Source: Acanthaster planci (Eukaryota; Echinodermata; Asteroidea; Valvatida; Acanthasteridae). Taken from it: 64,000 nt of DNA. Location of the stretch: positions 1,627,313-1,691,312 of the forward strand of contig NW_019091396.1 of NCBI RefSeq assembly GCF_001949145.1, written 5' to 3'. A model generated the notes under the pieces. That model saw only the letters and a list, made by a program, of their open reading frames with translations, searched no databases and was not told the DNA's origin. Below are positions 48,701 to 60,700 of the stretch, piece by piece (the stretch's first letter is position 1; the number at the start of each line of letters is the position of its first letter). Position numbers and translations under genes: made by a program.

Positions 48701-51700
48701 GTACCTTTAATCTTTTGTGGGAATGAAGCAGAGTTCCACAGTATTGATGAAAATACTAATCTGATTGCTTGATTTCAGGGAGCCACTGGAGCCCAGGGAG
48801 CACGCGGGGAACCAGGCGAATCGGGACCATTGGTATGTACATACCTCGTGCTGGAACCTGTTGAAGTCAGTGCATAAGATGAACGATGGGTGTCATAGGC
48901 CAGGTTGCCATTTCTGTGCCTGTCATGGCCTGGGCTGGTTTTGTTAGGGTGTTACGATATTCGCATCAATCATTTGTGTCATTTCATACCTGAGAATTTT
49001 GGATTGTCAGTAATTGCTCACTGTAGTCTGTCTGTTAATGCCCATAATGCTGACTGTTTCTAATCTTTAGCCTTGATTTTGAATTTCAAAGGGCATCGGT
49101 GGAAATTCTGGACCAGTGGGACTTCCTGGACCCAGTGGTGCACCCGTAAGTAGAAATCTAGAAATCCATTCAGATGTCATGAAGCTGCATAAAGTGGCAG
49201 GATTTGGTAGAGGATGAGTTTTCCTGTTTAACAATCAACAACGTCACTCGTTTCTTTTGTCTTTGCATTCAGGGATCGCGAGGAGAGGTTGGACCGCCTG
49301 GACCAAGTGGCAAATCAGGTGCACCTGTGAGTGTGACCTTTTTTTGTGTTTTGTTTTGTCTTTTTTTCCTGGGTGTGTTTTGATTTTGTGATTGAGACTT
49401 AAAACAAACAAACAATCATACAAATTGAATGGGAAGCAGGGTGCGTTGTCCAGAGTCTGCGTGAGGGACCAAATGCTGCAATATTCAGAAAGACGGCCTG
49501 CTTCAGCTTCACTGCAAATCTCTCTGTTAATGACAAGTTGAAATTCAGCCTTTTTCAAGCTCAGCATGGATTATTAGTGGAGGATCAAGCCATGCAAATA
49601 TCAAGAACTGAGAGTGCGCTACATTTGCAAGTTCTTGATCTGTGGAGAAAAATAGAATTCTTTCCAATTGTTTGCCAAAAATATGAGAGGTTGAATCTAA
49701 AACAACAAATGCGTAAATGAGCATGGCTTCGCTTGCAGTCCTACTGCCATTATTTTTCTGATAACCCGCGCCAAGTAAATCCATGTTGTTTTGAGACAGT
49801 TTAACCTATAAGTTCTCAATTGGCAGCTTAATATGCATTCCACTGTGATGGCAGAACCTTTTGGAAGCCACTTTCACCTTAGATATGGTTGCTGATGAAG
49901 ACAGTGATCCTTGCTTAGCTGTTGACTAAAGATAAGTACATGTACACCTGTCTTTCTAGGGTCAACGTGGTGAGACTGGTTCTTCAGGCCCAGCAGGTAT
50001 CCGTGGTGTCGCAGGACCCCAAGGACCTTCCGGTGCACGTGGTGACGACGGCAGGAATGGAGCAGATGTAAGTACTGTTCGATGCCCGGTTTAAATTGAT
50101 GCGAGAAGCAGTTCCTGCAAAGCCAGAATTTCTCTTATGCACAGTAAGTACTTCCTTTGGGGACAGGTCAAACCAGCTTTTAGCCATTAGAAAAAATCTC
50201 TGAAATATATAGTCCAATAGAGAAAACGTGCAAATGTGACACAAAAGCAGTGTTGTAGTACTCGTACTCGAGTACTACTCAAGTACCGTTTTCAGAGTAC
50301 TCATACTTGTACTCGGACATCCAAGTACTCGTACTTGAACTACAGTCCTTGTACTTGGGCTACAAAATACTCGGAACTCCACATCCAAAAATTGTACTCG
50401 AGCATCAAAGTACTCGTACTCGATTAACAGTATTCAATAAAAAACTCCTTTAAGTTAACTTACCACAAACGTTAAAATAAGGTACAGAAATACGGTTCTG
50501 ACAAAGAGAAGGCCGAACGTGGAACCATAAACGTATACGACCCATTCGCCGTCTGTGTGAGTACTTAACCAATCACGTACGCAAATTATATTTATTAAAA
50601 ACTTAGTCATTGTAAAGAACTTGCCACCATTTCTGTTGCTTTGTGAGAGGGACATTGCCAATGAACTGCAGTAAAAATAAACAGGAGTTGTTGCCTTTTG
50701 TTTGGGTGTCTCACAAAAGATTACAAACTCCCGGAGGTGCATTATTGTGAATCGTCCATATTATAAGGGGATGAAAGTTGTGGAGTAGCCAAAACGAATC
50801 ATTGTGAAATTGTGAAGTAGCCAAAACAAATCTTTCACTTCTGCCTTTCATAGAAACAGTTCTGTACTAGGCAAAATCCCAGTGACTTCAAGTAGTTAAT
50901 ACTATGCAGGTAAATACTTCTTGTTATTAACTTGACAACTTAACTGGTTCTACAATTTGTGCTTCTTGCAATGGTTCAAATTATTTTTTTTTAACTCTAC
51001 AGGGAGCTCCCGGTCCTGCTGGACCACAAGGCCCAGCTGGAATCATCGGAGAAATCGTAAATATCTCATTTTTTTCCATCATAGAAATACCCTTGCATTA
51101 ACTGTGACATGCCAACCTAGCAAATCGAGTGTGGACCTCTATGTATGTAAGGCCGTGTCTGAAATGGACTTCCAGTGCTTCAGCTAGGTCTATTGTCTGC
51201 TCGTCTCCCCGCATTTCCAATGGAGCGAAGACCTAGACCTATCTCTAGACAACAGATTCGGATGCAGCGTATGTCTGTGTAATGCAGGTTGTGCACACAA
51301 GGTTATCCCCTTTCAGGAAAGTAGTTTTAGAGGATTAGAGCTACCTACAGCAGAAGGAAGAGGAACCTTAGAAAAGTAGAGAAGACACATCTTTGCATAT
51401 TTCTTTTATCCTTTTACTGTAGCAAATCAAGAAACGTCAGGTGATTCTTTTTATTGACTTGTTTCTTTACTGAATGTCTGAGTGATGAAACTTGTATTGA
51501 TCACTCTTTCTCTTCAAATGTTTCCCCTAGGGTGGCATGGGAGCAATGGGAGCCCCAGGACCGACTGGCCCTGCTGGACGCCCTGTAAGTACTACTCATG
51601 GTTAATTGGCTTTTTTTTTTCACTTTACGAACAAGTTCTTAAACCTTTCCAGATTGAAATTCAGTAGTATTGAATTGTTTGATCTGGAATTATGGCCTGC

Positions 51701-54700
51701 CACTCATTTCTTTACTTAATTTGTTTCAATTCCTGAATTGTTTTATAATTATAGCCAGCTCCAAGATACATTAGTGGATGCCGAGTTCATGCAGTTATCT
51801 TTCCACATATTGTAGATGGTGTAAGCGCCAGAAAGGTTGTGATTCAACTTTTGAGAAACACATGCACCTATGTGCTTCGGTTCAAACGGTGGACAGTGAA
51901 GGTGGCAGGGATACACAGTTACAACAGCGATTGGTTTGAATGATGACTTTGCTTTTTTTGCATTTATACCAGGGTGCTGATGGAGCCCCAGGTAAACGTG
52001 GCTCTCCTGGATCAGACGGTGCTCCTGGATCCTCAGGAGTCCAGGGTCCCAAGGGACCACGCGGACCCACCGGATCTGACGTGAGTTTACTCTGAGAATG
52101 AATATCTTCTAACATATCTGAACAGTACGCGGACCTTACAGTCCTCACATGATACACAGATGCAGGCACTGTTCACTGGGCTACATTTTTGTCATGAGGC
52201 CACCCGTGAATATGGCTTGAATTCATTATGTGGAGTCACTAAACTTGTTGAACTTGGCACAGTTTCTTGCTTAGCAAAAAATCAACTGATGAGATGAGGG
52301 TCTAGTTTTATTAACCCACTAAGCACAGAAACCTCAGCACAAAATAAAATTTGTTGTCAGCAGCTTGGCAACATTTGTATAACTCCCTTCCTGACTAGCT
52401 TTGAAATAATTGAAGCAATAAGTGCCCTAATCTGGCATTGCCAACCGCATTTATTTTCTGACTCTGCAATCAATTTGTCATTTTTGTGATTGCTTAAACC
52501 TGCTGATGATTGCTTCCCAAAGGGCAGAGACGGTTCGGATGGAGCAACGGGTGCCAAGGGAGGAAAAGGACCTCAAGGTGACAAGGGACCTCAAGGACCC
52601 CAGGGAGCAGCTGGAAGTGCCGGAATGCCTGTAAGAGTTACTTGAATTTCGCTTTTTGAGTTGAAAGTGTTACAGAGTACCGAAGCGAATACGTCACGTG
52701 CACAATAAGTGTGTAAAAGGCATTAGCGCGATAACCAGCGCATGAACCAACACGCGCACGTACTCCATTCGTTTGCACTGCACTTTCTGGTTCACAGTGA
52801 TGTCGTTCGGTACTCTATCGTATACATAAATCACAGTCATATCTTTTGTTTAAAGTTAGGTTTTATAGGGCAGAGACGGATGTGGGGAGTAAGTTTCTAC
52901 AGCAGTGTCCTGCACCCATCCCTCATTTTCAAAATGCCTGGATCTGTTCCTGTACAGTTTGTAGGGACGAAAGCAGCACCTATGTAGACTGAAGAATTCT
53001 TCTACGTGAATGCTGGAATGGAACTAACTGGGGGACAAACTTTTGGGACTATACGCCCTTTGATAAGTAGACCTGTGATCTTGACTTGCAGAGCAAATAA
53101 CGATGCATAATTTCAATGTTTTGTTACTGATTGTCATGCTGTGCCACTCTTGTGATTCCTTTTGCCAGGGCCGACAAGGACCAAGTGGCGGTCCAGGTGA
53201 GCGTGGAGCTCGTGGACCTGCTGGACCAGCTGGATCAAGAGGCAGCCAGGGACCCGATGGTGACATGGGACCGGCTGTAAGCATTGTCGTCATTGCAGAA
53301 TTATCCTGTCGTTTCTTTTATGTTGCTGCGACAGCCTACATTTGTTGGTCAGAATAGATTTTCACTTGTTCGTCTGTTGGTTCGTTCACAGGGACCAGCT
53401 GGACCTGCTGGCGCCCGAGGAGAGACAGGTGCAACTGGCGCCCAGGTGGGTTCAACATCTCAATGGGGATAGTTAGCACAGTGAGGAACTGTGATGATGA
53501 TCTTGTTTTCCTTAGAACCCTTTATATCCTTCCCACATTTTATAGTCAGCAATTTCTTACCTTATAAAGCAGGTGCAAGACTACGTTAAATACTGTATTC
53601 AATTGTACTGCCTTAACTACATGTATAATTGTCTTATTTCCATTGTTGCTTACAAGCATAAACACCGTAATTTGCTGAAAAGAGCCCGTGGCTCATGTAC
53701 TTTGATAAAACAGAAAACCTTCAAGGAGAAAGAAAACCCAAAATAATTTTTCAGTTCGACGAGCAGTAGTGTTGGAAGTCCTGTAAAAACCGTAGAAGGT
53801 GCAGGGTTTGATACTTGGGATGCATAAGTATGTCCTGCCGTAATTGAGTGCTGCCTCAGTGTTCACCTTCTGAGTTGTTTTGGGATATTGAGTTGAGAAT
53901 TTGCCTTTTCATTTCTCTCTCTCCAGGGCCACAAGGGATGGGGTGGTGCTCCTGGAGCCCCAGGACCTCAGGGACCCAAAGTGAGTTATTGAACCCAATC
54001 CCAACTTTAAACTACCTATGACAAGCCATAAGGTTGGGAAGCAGTGCAAGGCCATTTCTGACATCATTATTTAACCAGGCTTCTTTGCCAGATGAATTCA
54101 TCTGTTGCATTTGACGGATGCTGCTTTTCATTGCTCCGGTTGTGGAAGAATTCATGGTGGGAGGGGCTCCGTGGCCCCTTTTAAAAAACAGGGGGGAGGG
54201 CAAAAACAAGGAAACAAAGGGGAAAGAAAAGGCATCAGGGGACGGAACGTGCCAGTAAAAAGTATGCACTCATCCTGTTCACAGTTGATCAGTCTGTTAC
54301 TATTAAAGAGTGCCTCTAAGGAAAACATGTTTCCTCTGATTTGATCATAATATGCAAGCTTCCAAATTGAACACAGTGTCATTTGTCTTCAGAGTTCTCT
54401 CCTTCCCCTTGTTGGAAAGAGCTGTGTCTTGCTGACAGCGCTAATCATAACTAGGCGGAAACTGGAAAGATGTCCAGGGTTTGGGGGAATGTTCTGAATA
54501 AGGTAACTAAAGGAAATGGCAAATATCTAATGATGTAAGATTAATCGTGGAATGCTATGTCTTATTTCTCTTTCTCAGGGCCCGACAGGAGCTCGTGGTG
54601 AGAACGGACGAACAGGTGCTGCTGGAGCCCCGGTAAGTGAAGTTTTCTTTCTCTACGCATAACTTCATCGAGACTTGGCAACTAGTTTACAAAAGTCTGT

Positions 54701-57700
54701 TGCTTATGTTGTGGTTCAGGTACTAACATCTAGAAGTAATGTGGAAGGGCTGCGTAGCACCGTGATCAGAATGTTGACAAGAATATAATATAAAATCAGT
54801 GCTTTCAAACTTGTAATATTATCAATATCATTTATATGTCTTATTTAAAAATCTGAAGGCTAGATTTCAAAATTTATTTTCACATAAGCTTAAAGTGGCC
54901 CTGTGAAGTAAACTGTGGCCTGTCTCACAGTGGTCTGCTTTTATGTTGAGTTTTGTTTCCAATCTGTGTTGCAGTAACTCGGCTCAAAGCTTTCCTGTCT
55001 GTAGGTTAGGGTAACGGGCATTTACCTCACCTCATGCCTAATTGATGTTATTCAGCTTGCTGCTTTATTATCTATTTGGTATTTCTAAAATAAATTGAAT
55101 TTTGTGTCTCATTTTCTGTATCACAGTGTTTTGTGTAGTGACTGGCAACACTGAAAAAAAATGTTCACCATCTCAAGGAATTTTTTAAAAAAAATCGGTC
55201 ACTTTTATTGCTCGTTGTTATTGGGGGCTTTGAACCGATCTATCTATGCTTCAAGTGTTTAATAGCGCAAGAGATTAACTGATGTCGACATTCCGTCTAC
55301 TCTAGGGTATCGATGGTGCTCGAGGCAGAAATGGGAAGGATGGAGTACAAGGTCCTCGCGGTATGACAGGACCAGGGGTAAGTACTTGGTATCACTTTGG
55401 AAAAGAAGAATATTTGTAGACCAGTCCTGTGATGAAATTTTAAGGCAGAATTTTGTCATTTTTTGTTTCTTGAAACCTTTGTAGAGGTTCTTTAATCATT
55501 GTATGAGTTCATCCTCACTTGCACAGGTTGCCGTTTTGTGTTTCTGTACAACTGGCGTGCTCTCCCAGCAAGGCAATGAATATTTAGTCGTCAGTCTTTA
55601 ATTGAGATTATAGGAGCCCACAGATATTGTTCTGCACAAGGTGTCTCACAGTGGGTGTAAACTTGTTTGATACTGCTGGTTTAGGTGGCTGGTTTGAAGT
55701 CCAGCTCCATCATGTAGCTTGGTTTGTTTCCAAAATCTTCTGTTTCTTTTATGTGTGAAGAAAAACATAGAATTTGACGATCTCTTATCAAAATTGTTTG
55801 TTTTCAGGGCCAACGTGGTCCCTCTGGAAGGTCTGGACCAGCTGGACCTCCAGGACCCCCAGGACCTGCCGGAGCACCCGTAAGTCAACTTGGCCACCTG
55901 AGTACAGACTGCTTTTTCTTTGCTCACTAGAATTATGTTATATTGTGTCCCAAGACCTCGGATTAAAAAAAAAAATTTGACTGGAGGTGGCGACTAATGT
56001 TAATAGATGCATGAAATTAAAATAGACAATAAATACAACCAATTGAAATTCAATACATCTTGCAGAACCACTTGCTTTGTATGCATTGGATATAATAGGT
56101 AGAGAGAGTTTACCCGCCTGACTGTCCAGTCACTATCCAAAGTCAAGTGCAAGACTTAAAATCCCTTCATTGGCCTTATGAGTCGGCCATATTGAATTGA
56201 AAGCGAGGTTAACATTTTTATTTTGAGAACGTGAGAATAAAAACAAAGCAGCAGGTTAATTTTGTTCTCAGTGATAAATAATTTGAAATGTGTGATTTGT
56301 TAAGACTTTATCTAAATGTTTAAGTAACTTTAAAAGGAAAAGTGAGGCAATGGAACCCAAAACAGTCTGGTACCGACCCATTTGAAAGGTTACATTGAAT
56401 AAGATACATTCAGGGAACATGATTAAGAATGGATGCCTTGTGAATAAGGCCCATCGGGTCTTTACTGAGCATCTTTGCATGATGAATCCTTGGAACTTCT
56501 CTCCTGTGAATGACTAGCTTGTTGCATTGGTTATAAATGCTATTTAGCAAATTTATTTTTGAACGGTATACTTTCTTGTCAAGGATATAATGATGAAGCA
56601 CTTTGCTTTAAACAAGCAGTCTTATACTTTTTCTATTTTTCCTCACAGGGAGCTCTCAGCTATTCCGGGGTGAGTCGTCTCATTTTTGTTCCCCTGTTTT
56701 TCTTATGATACTTTCAATGCAGGGGATTATGTATCAGTAGACAGTCTACCACAATACCCTGAGATTGTAAATGAAATCAAAGAATTTATTCAAATGCAAA
56801 CTTAAACTCCAGGAAGTGTCTTGAATGAAATGTGCAGACCCCAAAGAAATATAAAAAGATGCAGTGTGAGTTTAACCATGGAGTTCATGTTAAAGTTGCA
56901 TTTTTTTGGTTGCTCATTATGTGATTATTTTGGTCCATCTTTGCAGTATGCCTACGCTGGTTCATACGCCACTTCTCAAGTGGACAAGGGACCCAACCCA
57001 TATGCTACTGTAAGCACTTTACGTCTTGGAGATTCTAGTTCTTGAGTCTTTAAGATTGCTCATAGTGTGAAATAGATCCCCTCCCAAATACCTATGCAAA
57101 GACACTGCAGGTTTGTGCCTATTCAACTGAAAAGCATTTGTGTGCACTTGGCATGATATACGTGAGAACCAGTGTGCACGTATAGTGTGTGGCATGCAGT
57201 GGACACCGCCGAGGGCACTCGGTCACAAGTCAACTGTTCCGATTCCAGCTGTGTCAGCATTGCAGGTTTCTTATTACAATGTGTTTCTTTGTCAATTTCT
57301 GTGTACTTCAACAGTCACTGTTGAACATCGGTGCATGTGCATCAGTGCACTTTTGATACATCTGTTACTTTTGAAAACTTCATTGCTGACTTGTAGTATT
57401 ATGGAGACGATGCCACCATTGACGAGGATGACTATGAGGCCCGCATCATCCAGCTGAGGAATCGCATCGAGAGGCTGTTGCTACCCAACGGTGAGCCAGA
57501 GTATCCAGCCCGCTCCTGCAAGGATCTCTTCAGGTGCCACCCCATACTTCCAAGTGGTGAGTTGGTTAATGAGAAAAAAAATTGGAAAAAATAACTCAGA
57601 TGCTCACTGGAGCCTTGCTGATGGCTTTAGTTATATTTCTTTGCTCTTTGTTGTGTAAATGCAGTATCTCACAGGTACAAATGCATTTCAGACCTTCGTC

Positions 57701-60700
57701 ATGAGTAAACAAACTCATTTTGTTCAGTGACAGAAATGTCTACATTTAAATCCCATGCATTCGCTGAAAAATGTCAACAAATCAGCAGAGTCCTTGTGGA
57801 AATCAAAATACCTGTTTGTTGGACAAATGTTGCTTGTGAGCTCGGTAGGTTTTTAGTATTTTACATAAGGAATGACTTTGTGTGTATTTACTAATACAAG
57901 GCCCTGTTTATTTATGAAACACTTTACAATTTATTGATTTATTCCCCAGAATGCGCAGGTTGGCGTCTAAGTAAATAGTTTAGAGAAGATTCTTTTGTCC
58001 AAGAAATAAGCATGGTTAAAATTTTCCTGTGCTAAATCTTAGGTTATTACACCCTGGACCCCAGCGGAGGCTCTCCGTATGACAAATTTGTTGCTTACTG
58101 TGACAAGAAGACCAACGCCACCTGCATCTACCCAGATACCAAGGAGGTGAGACGCGCAGTCACGACATTTACCCGCTAAAATGAATCTTTTGCTTCTCCT
58201 CAGAACTCTTCGATTGATTAACAATCCTCATTCTAAAGGGAGGGCATTACTGATTTGACAAGTATTTGACAAGAAATTGCGGGGTTTTCTTAGCCTCAAG
58301 TCTGGAAAACTAGACATTTGGCAAATACACAGGCTTTTGAATACAATTAAAAGTCGGATGCATTTATTTTCCTGCATGTACTTGAAGAGAACACAGGAAA
58401 TGAACAAAAATTTGGTCTCAAACCTCCACTTTCTGAAACAGGAACATGTGGATTCATTATCACGAATTTGAAGCATTAAGGCCCTTTTCATTGAGGAACA
58501 AGAACAAAGGCAACTTTCATGAATTCTTTCTTGTTTTGCTGTACCATTTGTTGTGCAATCTGCAGATTCCCAAAGCCACTTATTACCTTGGCGAACCTGA
58601 GGAGGTCGACTTCTCCAACATGAGGAATGGCTCTGAGGTGAGGCGATGATAATTGTTTTGCCTTGTTCAGGAACCATTTCATTGACAGATTATTTCTGGA
58701 GACGGTCAGGGAGAATTAAATTGCAACCTTCTTGTTTTGTGTTTTTGTTTTAGTGTTGTTTTTTGTTAACTACAGTAGTTTCTATGTAGAGTGATATTAC
58801 ATGTACATGTAGGTGAGGAGAGATAATTTCAAAGCTTTGGGAGTTCATTTGTTGCTCTGTGATCAAAGTTGATTTGTTTCTTTGTTATTTACCCAGGGGA
58901 ACCCTTCATTGTAGTCAGATTTCCAAAGATGCTAAATTGAAATACAGGATCAAATTATAAAAATAATAAAATTACACACAAGTTTGCGTGGATAAAATTA
59001 CACAAATAAGTCTTACATTTGCTCAGAACACTAAATATGCCCCCATCCCATTGTCAAATTGGACGAGCTAACATATCTAGGGGAAACATACATATTTTCA
59101 TTTTTTTCATGCTTCTGAAATTGGAGATAAATGCTGGCCTGATGAGCTAGATTGACTTGAGACAGATTTGTTTTTTTTCTTCACACCATTCCTCACTTTG
59201 GGACAAATGTGTTCCTTAATGATGTTGATGTTGGGCCACCTTTTTACATGGTGTTGCCAACTGGGTGATCCGAAATCCATCATTCAATCCGTTTGTATCT
59301 GCAGATCAGTTACAGCGTCAAGCCCGTCCAGCTGACCCTCCTGCGACTCATCTACTCTCAGGCCAAGCAGAACCTCACCTATCACTGCAGGAATTCCCAC
59401 GCCGTGGCCAACAAAGCCGGTAGCATGGTCAAAGCTCTGACCCTAGTGGGACCCAACGACGTGCGAATGAACATCAAGAACACCCGGAAAGACTTGCAGT
59501 ATGAAGTGGAAGGAGAAGACGGGTGTCAGGTAAATAATAGGAATTAGGGGATTCTGCCTTAATTTCAAAACACCAAGATGTCAGTGGCGGTCATTTAGTC
59601 AAGATTTCTCGCAACATCATCGTTAAAAAAACTCTTAGACAATCAGTCAATCAATGACTGTTTATTAAAATATCCACCTTGAGCAACACAAGGCCGTATT
59701 GTCGGTGAATTTACAGTATCAAAATATTATAAATGATATATAAAACAAACTTATATCGTTAAATCAATGAAAAAGGCATCTTAATAAAAGTATTTATAAA
59801 TTTACATGCATAAAAAGGGGCAAACAAGGAAAAAAAAAAGAAAAACAAAAAAAAGGAATTAAAAGGGCCACAAAAAAAAACCAATGAGACGTGACATTAA
59901 AACGTGACGGTAACAAAAAGAATCATACTGTTAATGATCAACACACATTTAAACAATGGACAAGGTGTGGTAAGTTGCTACTCTTCATCCTGTTGGTTTG
60001 ACAGTGGAATTCAGGAATTTCAGCTTTGTGTCTGAGGGTCCAGACAACGGTGTCAGAAGGGAGGAAATCTGTGAACTGATCAGTTTTATTTAAAGATTTT
60101 TCCATAAATGAAACACAAAGGGAATTTCTACGGTCTTCCACATCATCATTTCATCATTTTCTTGTGTAAGAGGATCCAAACATTATCCCCACCGCACATT
60201 TCTGAATCCTCTCAATGCTGTGGAGTGATATTTGTTGTAACCACGGCCGCAGACTCTGCAGACTAGTTCAAACATCCGTGTGTAAAAATAGGCATGAGGA
60301 TAAATGCCCCCCCCCACCGTACTGCATGCAGAATTTGCCTAGAATGCATTTGAACACCATGCTTGTCAGGACACAGGAGATGGAAGTGAGTGTGAAGTGA
60401 TCAAGAGGCCGTTCAGTCGGTCGTACAAAGCTTCAACCAAATTGGTTGGGAGATGGAGGAATATATGCCTTGATGAGAGAGGAGGGCAGACCTCTTTATC
60501 TTCCCGTTTGGTCATGCCTCTGCTGTTGGCCTGCTTGTGGAGCCTCATAAAGTACAAACTATTTCAGAATCTATTCATTCCTTCGAGAGTACCTAAGCTA
60601 CCTTGTTGATGGTGACACTTAACACCACTACCGCCATTGTTACTTTTTTTTTTTTTAAGTAGTTTTGTCTAAGCAAGATTTTTTATTGATTGACTCGCCC

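Noticed and set aside
59820-59880. A-rich tract as a processed pseudogene tail
   Set aside because: The runs of A lie near a LINE end on the opposite strand, and no spliced gene copy adjoins them.
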